From: Ochromonas danica
Lineage: Eukaryota; Sar; Chrysophyceae; Chromulinales; Chromulinaceae
Direction of reading: 5' to 3'
DNA: 43,656 nucleotides
NCBI GenBank assembly: GCA_015146655.1
Contig: VKHL01000204.1
Location: forward strand, 1 to 43,656
In this document: positions 9,626 through 20,904 of the stretch, piece after piece
Layout: every line of letters begins with the position of its first letter
Position numbering within the stretch: the stretch's first letter is position 1
Made by a program: the position numbers and the translations under genes
Notes under the pieces: model-generated
Told to the model about the DNA's origin: nothing
Seen by the model: only the letters and a program-made list of their open reading frames with translations
Databases searched by the model: none

Positions 9626-12063
9626 ATGCAGTCTTCCTCATTCAACACGAAACCTCCCTCTGCGCCTCTACAGGCTCCTCCACGCCAGGGTAGCCGCGGA
9701 GGAGGAGGAGGTAGCCCCGGCCCGCACTACAAGCCCTCGCCACGCAAGATCAAGATAGCCACTACCACCACCCCCTCCTCCTCCTCCTCTGCTGCCAGGG
9801 CCTTGCCTGGTCAGCCAGGGCTCCAGTCGGTAGGCGATGATGTCTCTTCTCTGTCTCTTCTGTGCTAGTGGCTCACCTGCTACCCGCTGCTACCCACTGC
9901 AGCAACAGCACTTCCTCAGAGGTGCAGCACAGGCCCACAGCACTACCTTGGATGTGAAGACATTGCTGAGAGACATTGAGGTAGGTACCTGACCACCCTC
10001 CTCCTCCACCTCCTCCTACCCATCCGTCTGACAAGCTAACCTCCTCCTCCTCCTTCTGCCAGTACCAACAGAGGCCCTCGGGGCAGCCTGCGCTAGTACG
10101 CGAAGGGACACAGCCACAGGTAGTACCCCTCCACTCCTCCTCCTCCTCCTCCTGCTACCCCTCTCTCAAGATGGTGTCTGTCTTCTCTTCTTCTTCTAGC
10201 TCAAGACGGAGCGCGAGGAGGTGCGGGAGCGGCTAGAGCAGGTGGAGGAGGTGAACCGCAGCCTGCGCCTCTCCCTTCTCGAGCAAATGAAGCGCCGCAA
10301 GAAGGAGGAGGAGGTCTTCGCCAACATGCTGGCCTTGGAGAAGAACAAGACTACCCGCCGCCTCGCTCGACTGCTCTCCAAGTTACGCAAGAGGTAAACT
10401 ACCCACCCCGACACACTCTACTCTCCCTGCACTACCTCGCACTACCTCGATGAGAGAGGGAGGGTCTATTATCTGGGTATCTGGGTAACAAGGGTATCTG
10501 GCTGTCTGGCCTAGGGAGGATCTGGTAGCAGCCTGGGCGGCGCTATGCCATGCGCTCTTGAGCGCTGAGCGAGCGGTACTGAGCGATCCCAAGGCGCTCT
10601 TCGCTCAACTGCTAGCTCAGAGCCGCGAGGCTATGGGAGAAGACCGCCTGCCAGCAGCGCTGGACCTCTTCGGCGAGCAGCAGGGAGAGCAAGAAGAACG
10701 CAAGAAGTCATCGGTAGCGAAGAAGAAGAAGCGAAGGAAGGGGGCGAAGGGGGGCAAGAAGAAGAGGTTAGCCTCCTCCTCCTCCTGCTGCTGCTCCTCC
10801 TCCTCCTGCTCATCTGATGGTGTTGTCAATAGAGTGGAAGGAGGGGATAGCGGGCAGAGCGATCGCGATGACTTGGTCGACACAGAGAATGACCAACCAG
10901 AGGTAGCAGACCAGCCGCAGCAGGAGGAGGAGGAGGAGGGAAGTCTCCGAGCAGCAGAAGAGGTAGTCCAGCAGTCAGAGAGGAAGGAAGTGCTAGGCGA
11001 GCAGCAGGAGGAGGAGGAGGAGGAGGAAGGCGATGACTTGTTGAGGGAAATCGCGGCGCTCAAGCGGGCGCTCAGCGACAAACAAGCCGCGCTCGAAGAC
11101 TTGCTGGAGCCAACCTCCTCCTCCTCCTTCCCAGGCGAACGAGAGAAGGGTCTCATTGAAGTAGCTCTCTACCAGTCTGAGCTGGAGGAGGAGCAGGAGG
11201 AGGAGAGGGGTGTAGATCCACCAGGGACGGTACAGGAGGAGGAGGAGGAGGTAGTGGCTGCCACTGAGTCTTTGCTTCGTGTGAGCAAGAGTCACAGTCT
11301 TGATGCTCGTGGAGAAGCGTTTGCTACCCAATATGTGGTAGCGGGCAAGGAGGAGGAGGAGGGGCGAGAGCCTCCGCTGCTCTCTCTGCATACCCCCGCC
11401 ATGGCTCTGACTACTACCTCCTCCACCAGCCCACAGTCCATGATAGCTCTCACTTCACCTCAAGGAGGTATCGACTACCTTCTAGCAGACGCGATCAGTG
11501 GAGCAGGAGGAGGAGGTAAAGAGGAGGTCATGGACAATCTGAGTTACGATGCTTTGCTGCAAGAAGTGTTGCGCTCTGTTTCCTCCGTCGCCTCGTCTTC
11601 TTTCGCATTGGAAGACACGCTAGAGATGTCGTCCTCACTGGGTGCTACCCATGCTACCCATCGCCTGCAGGCTCAGGCTGTACATGTACCGCTCTCACCC
11701 ATCGGAGCCGCGCTGGCTACCCTGCACGAACACTCCGAAGAGCTAGCAGCCATGCATGCACCACCGCTACCAAGAGGTAGTACGAAGAGTGGTAAGAGCG
11801 AGTCAAGCAGTACTAAGAGAGCAATGGTAGCAGCAGGAGGAGGTGGTGGAGGAGGAGGAGGAGGTTAGTTGACCATCTACCACTTGTCTGTGTAATGATG
11901 ATAGTGATGATGTCCATATCCATATCGGTGTCTTCTTCTTGCTGTAGAGAGATTGTCTTCCAAGAAGCATTGGCAAGGTCAGGAGGAGGAGGAGGAGGAG
12001 GAGGTGTTGCGGCTAGGCGGAGCGCTAGATACAGACGCTTCCCTCGAAGCCTTCGACCTCTGA
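9626..12063 (+). CDS. Coiled-coil, Glu-rich protein of 665 residues (six exons)
   Basis: Exons are 9626-9829, 9903-9980, 10063-10119, 10200-10393, 10515-11863 and 11948-12063. All are joined by GT..AG sites in phase, with the stop TGA at 12061-12063. The start MQSSSFNTKPPSAPLQAPPR leads a basic, Gly/Ser-rich region. Exon 4 is strongly helical and charged (EEVRERLEQVEEVNRSLRLS ... LEQMKRRKKEEEVFANMLAL), a clear coiled coil. Exon 5 carries several poly-Glu runs, a KKKKRRKGAKGGKKKR nuclear-signal-like patch, Ser and Cys runs and a second helical segment (LREIAALKRALSDKQAALED). Exon 5 ends inside a GGA repeat, and splicing there avoids an immediate TAG. I do not recognise the family. Sense-strand CTCCTCC tracts fill introns 2 and 3. 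A chimeric copy of pieces of exons 5 and 6 lies at 15067-15166. Confidence 0.85.
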
Positions 12064-12730
12064 GAGCTAACAACTAACAGTACAAGTACAGTATAGACTA
12101 CTCTAGCATGCTAGTAGAACACTAGGCTAACACTCTGTGTACTGTACTGTATAGTACTGTATAGTAGTATCACCTACCCCTTTGATTCATACTGACTCAC
12201 CTCCACTGTATACTACTAGAACACTAGGCTAACACTCTGTGTACTGTACTGTATTGTAATGTATAGTAGTATCACCTACCCCATTGATTCATACTGACTC
12301 ACCTCCACTGTATACTACTAGAACACTCATGTAATAATGTAATGTAATAATGTAATGTAATGTACACTGTATATTGCATTACATTACTTTGTAGTATTGA
12401 TTTTGAATACTAGGACTAGTTAGTTAGTCAGTTATAAATAGTGATGACGACAATGATGATGATGATGATTTAACTGTCTGTTGGGAAGATTTGACTAAAT
12501 CCTAAGATCTGATGGTAGTCTAATGATATTGACGAGCATAGACTACTTATGGTAGCGCTAACTTGTGCGAACAATCCATACACGCTAGATATGCTCTTTA
12601 GTTAACAACAAGACAACAACAATAATAACAATAATAATGCAAGTACGACAGAACTACAGCAGTAAGTTGAGAAATAGAGTTAGGGGGCCAGCAAACGATA
12701 ACATATGATATGATAGCAGCTCTGGAGCTG
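12064..12730. other. Intergenic, tandem duplication and AT-rich palindromes
   Basis: A 102-bp unit is tandemly duplicated at 12116-12319, and a third partial copy breaks off. It is followed by TAATGTAATGTAATG repeats (12330-12365), a (GAT)n patch near 12450 and (AATAAC)-like runs near 12620. No gene is seen before the minus-strand remnant ending at 12731. Confidence 0.7.
12116..12319. repeat. 102-bp tandem duplication
   Basis: The block beginning agaacactaggctaacactc at 12116 recurs at 12218 with few changes, and agaacact starts a third copy at about 12320. It lies in the 3' flank of the 665-residue protein gene. Confidence 0.88.
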
Positions 12731-13410
12731 TTATACGATAACATCTTTCCATGCCTCTAGAGTTTTCTTTTCTTTCCATTCTAAGTAAACCTTAGCTTTC
12801 TCAGGATCCTCAAAGAATAACTCCATCTGATAAGTTCTCGTATCAATCTGGATAGCACCATAAGCTCCACCTTTCCTCAATGACTTTGAAAGACGAGAAC
12901 AATACTCTTCATCACGAAAGATCAAAAGAACAACCACTTTCTTTCTTTTCCTCGACGAATTTATGATGACTGCATTTTCTCCGATGAGAGGACAGTCGAT
13001 AGGAGTATTGCCATGTAAAACACTCGACTCATGTACAGATGGTTGTTTATATCGTTCTTTTGTTTGGTGCCCTCACAGGCGCACTTATCCTTAATGTGTG
13101 CTACTTCGGGACTCTGACCGAAGATTGTCTGCTGTTACATCTTCAAGCATCTGTACGCGTATCTCAGCCTCACGAATGTTGACCAGTTCAGCACTCATAA
13201 TACTTAATGTATCACCATCCTTATCACAAGGAGGAGAATTGAATGTCATCGAACATAATTCTCACCAAAGAGTCTAACCAGATTCTTTGATGAATAACTG
13301 AACACCTTATCTGAAGAGCTTTCATCGACAATCATTAAAGAGATATCATCATCAACTTTTCCTCCATTTCCACTTTCGCTTTCTGAAATCAGACGCTTCT
13401 TCTCTTCCTC
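12731..13410 (-). pseudogene. Decayed gene, 3' part, family not recognised
   Basis: Minus-strand protein-like stretches lie in more than one frame. The last reads VHESSVLHGNTPIDCPLIGE, KRKKVVVLLIFRDEEYCSRL and MELFFEDPEKAKVYLEWKEK and stops at 12731. Upstream are MSAELVNIREAEIRVQMLED (about 13190-13100) and KRLISESESGNGGKVDDDIS with SSSDKVFSYSSKNLVRLFGE (about 13400-13245). Composition is ordinary, without the GGA/TCC triplet tracts of the neighbouring live genes. As read, the pieces are separated by stops or frame changes that I could not explain with normal introns, so I call it broken. A gene with several very short introns remains possible. Confidence 0.5.
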
Positions 13411-13416
13411 ACACCA

Positions 13417-13632
13417 CCATAACTAGGAATAGATGATTGAAAGTCAAACATCTTTGACTCTTCCTTAAACAACAACAAGAAGGAAATATGGATGATGTCT
13501 CGATCACTGAGGGCTGGAGAAGAGCCAAGGAATAACCCTCAGTGATCGAGACATCATCCATATTTCCTTCTTGTTGTTGTTTAAGGAAGAGTCAAAGATG
13601 TTTGAATTTCAATCATCTATTCCTAGTTATGG
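13417..13632. repeat. Near-perfect 97-bp inverted repeat (hairpin)
   Basis: The arm at 13417-13513 is the reverse complement of the arm at 13536-13632, with one mismatch that I can find (96 of 97). The loop is 22 bp (13514-13535). The left arm overlaps the 5' end of the decayed gene at 12731-13410. Transcribed from either strand, it would fold into a long double-stranded stem. Its origin (foldback element, inverted duplication or assembly artefact) is open. Confidence 0.93.
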
Positions 13633-13779
13633 TTCTTCTCCGCCAAAGAGAACAAAGATGCACGAAAACATCTTCTCATTCGCCCATCATTTCTTATTGT
13701 ACAACGATAAATGAAAACACCTGCTGATGATGAAAAGAAAGAGTAATAAGAAGTCAATCGAGTCAATCGGTCAATTCAA

Positions 13780-14640
13780 TCAACTCACCTTCTTGAGGAG
13801 AAGCATTGATGCAAGCGGGATCATAAAACTCGCGAAAGTAATAATGCGCTCCTGCAACAAAGGATCTAACGTTAACAATGACCGTTTCATTGGGTTCTGA
13901 TGATAATGTCCCGTGTTGAACTCCATAGGTGTCCCTCATTTCATTCTTAACGTATCAATCACTTTCAAGAAATGTTGCCATCTTCTCCTCACCATTTTTG
14001 ACGATATGAACGGAAATAAAACTCATTCTTACACTGTACAGTATAGGTTGCACCAAATGGGTACTTGTAGTCCACAATCATCCACACGCTTGATCACAAC
14101 ATCACAACCCGTCCCATCGCAGATTTAAGGAATTTCACTGTCTCTTGTCTGGGTGGCGTTACGGTTCGGGTCAGTCGATTCCAGTGGATTCATTCCATGG
14201 AATGCTCGAATTTCACGCCAATCGGATACGCAAAATTTGAACCTGGATTTGGAGGACCATAAGTTTTCTCAGTGTCACCTTTTGCTCCATCAAAAGCTTG
14301 TCTCTCTTTTGGTTTTTAATCAGAAATCTGGGCAATCATACGGAGTTGTTGGCGATGAGTACATGGACATGAACTTGTGGCTCTCAACCATTGAAGGCGA
14401 AGTTCGAGTCTGGAAGGACTTTCGCTGCGCTAATAACAATTTATGAATGTTTAAACATTGTCTGGGTCGTTGTGGACACTGGTAGGTCTCTTTCCTCACT
14501 TTCACTAGACACTGACAGGCAAAGCAACATGTTCCAGGTATCCACAGCGTTCCTAAAGCCATTTCATCTCCTTTTGTCGCAATGTGCTGCGGGGAGAAGA
14601 AGTGCTATTACCCTAGAAATTGGACTCACTCAGCAAGAAT
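13780..14640 (-). pseudogene. Decayed gene, 5' part, family not recognised
   Basis: Protein-like minus-strand stretches continue on the far side of the hairpin: GAKGDTEKTYGPPNPGSNFA with YPIGVKFEHS (about 14300-14200), VDYKYPFGATYTVQC (about 14080), and VHIVKNGEEKMATFLESD followed by TYGVQHGTLSSEPNETVIVN and FVAGAHYYFREFYDPACINA. The last ends at an excellent splice donor, AAG/GTGAGT, near 13788. In-frame interruptions and frame changes show decay. A plus-strand frame (14153-14446) overlaps but looks like its shadow. It may belong to the same former gene as 12731-13410, split by the inverted repeat; that link is inference. Confidence 0.45.
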
Positions 14641-15066
14641 AGTTGGATGAATTTCTTTCACCAATAATTCTGAACAACCTGCAATAGTCTAACCCATCAC
14701 TAGTCAGCAGCTCTGCTTCAATAGCCAGACTAACGTCGTTATCTTGTAGGCCTTCTTTGTTAGTTTGTTAATACTGAAGAACCAATGAATCCAATTATGA
14801 ATACTACCCTATCCAAGCTATCCAAGCTATCCAAGCTATCCAAGGAAGGGACTAACGGTTAGGGTTAGGTAACGTGAGTTAAAAGAGTTCATATAGTCTA
14901 GACTAGGAGGAGATACATGATGAGATACAGTAGACTAGACTGGACTAGGTAGACTATTCGACCTAGTCTACTAGTAGTAACGCAGGAAAGGATTAGTAAT
15001 GCTGATGGTACCCCAAAGCTCATCAATCCAGCGAGCAACGATCTCCTTTGACCATTTCTATGATCT
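14641..15066. other. Intergenic, short tandem repeats
   Basis: It holds four copies of atccaagct (14811-14845), one telomere-like ggttagggttagg (about 14860-14872) and ACTAG/CTAGACTAG words (14890-14970). No gene is supported. Confidence 0.6.
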
Positions 15067-15166
15067 CCTAGGCGAGAGAGAGAGAAGGGTCTCATTGAAG
15101 TAGCTCTCTACCTCTCAGAGCTGGAGGAGGAGGAGGTGTTGCGGCTAGGCGGAGCGCTAGATAGAC
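15067..15166 (+). pseudogene. Chimeric fragment copied from exons 5 and 6 of the 665-residue gene
   Basis: The first part (about 15067-15134) matches 11131-11193 in exon 5, including gagaagggtctcattgaagt and agctctctacc. The second part (15133-15163) matches 12001-12031 in exon 6 without change (gaggtgttgcggctaggcgg and on). The two source pieces are about 800 bp apart, separated by the end of exon 5 and the last intron. The join falls inside a GAG/GGA repeat present at both source sites. It has no start and no useful frame context, so it is a relic, not a gene. Confidence 0.85.
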
Positions 15167-15368
15167 ATAGACTAGATAGATAGACTAGTAGATAGATAGA
15201 TAGACTTTTTACTAGATAGACTAGTACTGTACCATTAACTATTAACTCGTTACATACTGCACCACATCATATCGTGTTACACTACATCATGTTACACTAC
15301 ATCATATCACATGAACACATCGAATACATAGTCCATCACAATGCTAGACACACATAGAGACACTGCTG

Positions 15369-17345
15369 CTACCGCCAGTGTGTGGAGGGGGTGGGGGTGG
15401 GCCAGGAGGAGGAGGAGTGGGGGGGAGGTAGCAGCCTCCACGAAGACGAGGGAGTGATGGAGGAGGAGGCTTTGGGTAGCGCTGCAGGGTCCCAGGGGGC
15501 GGGAGGTACTTCCAACTCCACCGCTACCGAAGATCTCGTGGGGTAGCTATAGGGATAGTGCCCTCCTCCTCCTCCTCCTCCACCTCCACCACCACCTCCC
15601 GTTGCCTCGGGTGGCGGGGAAGGATGGTACTTGTAGTAGCTGCCGCTCAAGCTGTTACCCACTGTAGTGATAGGGGTAGTAAGAGGGGTAGAGTGGGTAG
15701 CAGGGGTAGCACTGCTGCGTGTGTCGTGCGCTGCCTGCATCAGCTTGAGGTGGTGGGTTAGCTGATGAATAGTCACGGCCTGCTCTCGCATCTGATCCTG
15801 TAGACGCTCTTTCTCACGACGCTAGCAGAACAATAACAGACAATAGATATGACAGATACAATAGAACAAACAGAGATTAGACATCATCAATGAGAGCAGG
15901 AGGAGGAGGAGGAGGAGGGTAGGGGGAGGAGGAGGAGGAGGTCTATCACACTGTATCTTATTGTATCTCTCTATCTTACCTCAAGAGTGAGGAAAGCGGT
16001 AACTTCTTCCACTTGTTGGCTAACGTGTTGCTTCATGCGAGCTAGGTTGGTCTCATAGGCTTCCATAGCCTTGGCGTACTTGGCAGCGATGACTCGACTC
16101 TCCGCCTGCGCTACCAGCAGAGAGCTAGGCATGCCTTGTACCTGTTCTAGCAGCGCCTGTGCACGAGCCTCGGCACTGTGCACTCGATCGACTAGCACGG
16201 CGTTCTCTCGCAGTAGCTGGTGGTGGAGGAGGAGGTGCTGGTGGTAGCTCTCCTCCTTCTCCTCCTTCTTGCTCTCTTCGATACCTTGATGGACCTCTTC
16301 CTTGGGGGGAGGAGGGAAGGTAGTAGTAGTAGTAGTGGTAGCAGTAGTAGCAGCGAAGGAGGAGGAGGAGGTGTGTAGAGGAGGTGCAGGCTGAGTGAAG
16401 GAGATGATGCTAGCAGCATCATGAGTGGTATCTCCTCCTCCTGCTCCTCCATCAACACTCCCACCACTGCTACCACTGACGTCAGCCACCTCTGCGGTAG
16501 AGGAGGAGGTGCTGCTGTACCTGTGACTGCCTCTGCTAGCAATATGCTGCGAAATAGAAGAAGAGGAGGAGGAGAAGGTAGGAGGAGGAGGGGTAGCCTT
16601 GGAGGAGTGGTCCAGTGACTGGAAGGAGCTACCTCCTCCTCCTCCTCCTCCTCCTCCTGCACCACTCGATCCCATCAGCCCATGCTGTATCATAGAGCTG
16701 TCTTCCACGGCTGATGAGGAAGATGATGTTACCCCATCTCTTAATGGCAGTGGATGAACAATAGAGCTAGCAGCAGCAGGAGCAGGAGCAGGAGGAGGAG
16801 GAGTGAGGTCGTCAGCGGATAGCACGTGGTGCAAGGTGTTGAGACGGTAGCGCAGCTCCTCCACAGAGAGACCTTCTACCCACTCCTCCCTCCTCCTACT
16901 ACCCTCTTGGAGCACACTTTCGGGTCCCCCGCTGAGGGTAGAAGGCGAGAGGGGCCCACCTTGATGTTGAAGTTGATGTTGATGTTGAAGTAGCACGAGT
17001 TGGTTGTGCATTGACTGGATCTCCTGGCGCATGGCAGCGATAGCAGGGCTTTGTAGCATGTCCCTCTTCAAAGAGGTAACCGTGTCAGCTAGCTGCCTGA
17101 CCTGCACCTCCTTGTCTTCGAGGAGGTGCTGCTGAGAGATCTGCAGAGCTAACAGACTGTTAATGAGTCGTTGAAGAAAGGTAGTCCTCACAGTGACTAG
17201 CGAGTGCACCTCTTGGTTGGTGTTCGAGGAGGTGCGGAGGTGTAGGTGTAGGGAGTGGTCGAGGAGGTGCGCGAGGTAGGCTGGACCGCGACTTTGTACC
17301 TCTTCCACTGACAACTCCTCCTCCTCCCATACCTGCACAGGAGAG

Positions 17346-17386
<41 letters not shown>

Positions 17387-20350
17387 AGGAGGGGTAGCAA
17401 CTCTCTTCTTCTCAGCCACTACCTCCTCCTCCTCCTCCTCCACCTCCTCCTTCTCTGTCGTGCTACCACCACTACTAGACCTCTTCTCCTCCACCAGACG
17501 AGGAGAATGGTAGTCAGTCTGGCAAGCAGTGACACTAGTGCGAGGGCTACGTGTCTGAGTGGTAGCATGGCTCTTCTCCACCTCCTCGTCTCGCACTACC
17601 TCTACCTCAACTCTACGGGTCTGGCTACCCACGCTCACAGTGTGCACAGTGTGCACAGTAGCAGTAGCTTTACCCTGCTGCTGTTGTTGTAGGTCTTCCC
17701 TACCTCGTGTCTGCGTGGCCATGTTGCTCTTCTCTACCTCTGGCACCTCCTTGCTTGTCTGGGTAGTCTTGCTCCGCACCTCCTTGCTCTGCATCGTCTG
17801 TGTAGCCATCGAGACCTTCTCTACCTCAAATAGAGAGCTCGTCTGGGTAGCTATGGAGACCAACACAACACTTCTCTTTCTCTCCTCCTCCTCCTCCTCC
17901 TCCTCCTCCCTTGACTCTCCTCCTCCTCCTCCTCCTCCTCCTCCTACAGCCCATCCCCTCCTCCTCCTCCTACTACTAGTCCTACCATCTCCAGGGGAAT
18001 CGGAAAATAGCGACTCTTGGTCATCATCCTCTTCTTGTCTTCTTCTCTCGTGAATGAGTGGAGAAGAGGGTAGCACATCCTCGACCACCTCTTGGCCACC
18101 TCCTCGGGAGTGCAGCAGGAGGTGGAGGTGGTCGTTCTCTACCTCTGCCGCGTGTAGTGCTTGGGCCAGTTGCGCCTCCTTGCTCGCACCTCCTTGGATC
18201 TCTTCGCGGTACCCGGCGCAAAGTGTGAGGTAGTGCGCGAGGAGGTGGCGGTGGCGGCTAGCGAGGTGGTTGTAGCGCGATAGCACTTGTGCGAGGACGG
18301 GTAGTCGGCTCTGCACCTCCTCGGTGGGTAGTGGCACTCCGTTACGATCTAGCAGCTGTAACGCCTGCACCTCCGAGGAGGAGGAGGAGGAAGAGCTACC
18401 AGCCACCTCTGCGGAGGAGGAGGAGGAGGAGACGAGGCTGGTAGCAGGACTGACCAGCGCGTCGTTCAACGGGGAAGTGGTAACAACAGCTGGACCCAGT
18501 CTTAGATCTCGCCAGGGAGTGTTGTTAGCTTCTTGGTGAGAGACGCGGACAGGGGTGGAGGTGGAGGAGGAGGTGAAGGTAGTGATTGGCTCGCGTGCCA
18601 GGCGATGTAGCAGCTCAGAGCCTTGACCCTCCTCCTCCTCCTCCTGCTGCTGCTCCTCCTGCTGCACGTCTTCTTCTTCCTCCCGCCACAAGTCTTCGTC
18701 ATCTTCTAATTGGTCAATAACGGGTGGAGAGGGAGTCGAGGTGGTGGTGGAGGAGGAGGAGGTGGAGGAGGAGGAGGAGGAGGGTATTCTCTGTCTGTTA
18801 GCTAGCGCTGCTGTCGCTGGAGGAGTTGCTGGGCGAAGAGGTGACTCAGCTTGAGTGTAGACTAATCGACTAGCTTCGAAGCTCACAGGCTTCACTAGCA
18901 AAGAGTGTGAGACACTGCCTCCTCCTCCTCCTGCTGCTGCTCCTCCTCCTCCTGCTCCTCGGATAGTCACGATAGGTCTGTCTGCTGAGCCACTGGAGAG
19001 GTGGCGGATAGATCGCACAGGTCCACCAGATGGATTAGCCCCAGTGGTAGTAGTGCGGGTGTGCCGGGCCTGGGGGTGGGCCTGGCGGTGGAGGAGGAGG
19101 TGCTGTAGGCGGTCTACCCTCTGGCCCAGGCGGTAGTTCTCCTCAGCTAGCTGTTGAGACTCTTCTGCTCGACTGCTGTGTGCTAGCACAAGCTCTGCTC
19201 GGAGGCGATGGACTTGTGCAAGGAGTGTCTTACGGGTAGGCGCTCCCTTCACCACAGCCTCCACCTCCTCCTCCACCTCCTCCTCCTCCACCTCCACTAC
19301 CTCTCCCTTGTTACCTCCTTCCTCACCACCTCTCACAGTCTCTCGAGAAGCTGTCACCCTCATCTTCTTCTTGACAGTCTTGTTCTTATCATGACTACCC
19401 GCCAGAGAGGTAGTGTTCGAGGTAGTGTTCGAGGTAGAGGTAGTGGTGGTAGCACTACTGTGTCGACTGCGCAGGAGGGCAGCGAGGTGTTGCAGTGCTG
19501 CCTCTAGACAGCGCTCCTTCTCCTGCAGCTCCTCATTGCACGCCTCGTGCTCTTGGCGCAGGAGGAGGAGGTTAGCTCTCATGTTGTCGTGCACACGCTT
19601 CGAGTGCGTCTGCTGGGAGACTAGCCGCCGCCGCAGTTGAAGGCCTTCCTCGCGGTAGTGCGCCACCTGCTGCTCCTGGGAGTTAATATGCTGTAGCAGC
19701 TGCTCGCGCTCTTCTAGCAGAGCCTTGGTCTGAGCTGCGCAGGAGCAGGAGGAGGAGGAGGAGCAGCAGCAGGAGGAGGAGGAGGGGGGTAGGTGTGCGG
19801 CGGGACGTCTTCTTGGCGTGGAATACGATCTCTGTACCACTCGCACAGCCTCGTCACAGGTCTGAGAGATAGCCACGGATAGCTCATCCTCCTCCTCCTC
19901 CTCCTTCCCTGCTACCTCTTTCTTCTTCTGGCTGTGTGTAGTGCCCACGCTGAGGTTGTCGAGCAGGTGAGTTAGAGTATCGAGAGGAGGGGACGACCTC
20001 TTCGACACACTAGCACTACTACCACTACCTCTGACACTACCTCTGACACTACCACAGCTACTACCACTGTGGTTACTGTTAATAGTGGAGATCTCCCTCG
20101 GTACTTCTTCATGCTCTAACGAAGAAGTGGAGGAGGTGGAGGAGGAGGTGGTGGAGGAGGAGGAGGAGGGTAGGGTGTGCCAGTGTCGAAAGGCTCGTCT
20201 CACACGATGCCAAGCTATCACAGCCTGAGCCTTCTGGAAGCATTCCAACAGCTTCTGTTGACGACGCCGTTGCTCTCTAGGAGGTCTAGCTAGCTTGTCT
20301 TGATCTACCGCTACCTCTGACACTACTACCTCTTCTTCTTCTTCTTTCAT
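15369..20350 (-). CDS. Giant coiled-coil scaffold of 1607 residues with seven TQT motifs
   Basis: Two exons, 20350-15980 and 15821-15369, are joined by GAG/GTAAGA and CTAG/CGT in phase 0. The N terminus is acidic, then IAWHRVRRAFRHWHTL (about residues 45-60) resembles IQ- or Sfi1-like helices. Coiled-coil segments recur: TKALLEEREQLLQHINSQEQ (about 210), KTLLAQVHRLRAELVLAHSS (about 380), helices around 680-760, 1080-1170 and the C-terminal AEARAQALLEQVQGMPSS. Low-complexity Ser, Glu and Gly runs separate them. Residues 835-943 hold seven TQT-type motifs (ATQT, ATQT, TTQT, ATQT, GSQT, TTQT, CQTD), the anchor of dynein light chain LC8 ligands. The layout suggests a centrosomal, basal-body or dynein-linked scaffold. 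Orthology is not recognised. A 158-nt intron with two sense CCTCCTCC tracts separates the exons. Confidence 0.85.
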
Positions 20351-20904
20351 AAGTCAATCTGATTGTCAGTCTCTTCACACTAAACTAACTGGTCTACTAG
20401 ACTAACTAGACTAGACTAACTCATCAACCCCCGGCAGCAGGCAATCCAACCGTCAATAGGAAAACGCGTTTTTACTGTATGGAATCCACTCAAAGGAGAC
20501 ACAGACAGTCTATTCCATGGAATATTACAGTTGGAGTATGAGTACAGACTGTCATTGTCCTGGTGTCGCTGTCATTGTCATTGTCATTGTCATTGTCATT
20601 GGAATCAGACAGAGACAGACAGTCTAGACTACTATAATAACCAGATAAGACGAGAGCAGAGAAGAGACCTGCTGCTGGAACAATTAGATAGATACAGTAC
20701 GTTCGACTGTAGATAGTCTAGATATCCTCATATACTATCATATCATATCATATCATATACTATACTACCAGTAGACTACTAGACTAGTGGACTAGTACTA
20801 TACTATACTATATATCATATACTATACTGTACTATACTAGTGCTATACATCTAGAAGACTTGTAGTAGTAGTTGTTGTTCATGATTGATCATCATTGACT
20901 CTAA
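20351..20904. promoter_or_regulatory. Divergent promoter region with CATTGT hexamers and AT-rich palindromes
   Basis: The 554-bp spacer lies between start codons at 20350 (minus) and 20905 (plus). It contains one ATTCCATGGAAT palindrome (20512-20523), five CATTGT-type hexamers (20571-20600) and a long TATCATATACTATACT stretch (20725-20850). The hexamer array recurs upstream of two other plus-strand genes. Confidence 0.45.

Noticed and set aside
10617-11391. Minus-strand frames opposite exon 5 of the 665-residue gene
   Set aside because: They are Ser/Leu-rich mirror translations of poly-Glu tracts.
14153-14446. 97-residue plus-strand frame MALRFGSVDSSGFIPWNARI
   Set aside because: It overlaps more protein-like minus-strand stretches and has no recognised motif; more likely a shadow within a decayed gene.
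14860-14872. Telomere-like GGTTAGGGTTAGG
   Set aside because: Only about two units; too short to claim an interstitial telomere.
16192-19640. Many long frames opposite or overlapping the 1607-residue gene
   Set aside because: All are shadows of GGA/TCC-rich coding sequence in other frames (Leu, Arg, Ser or Pro runs) and lack independent splice or domain evidence.
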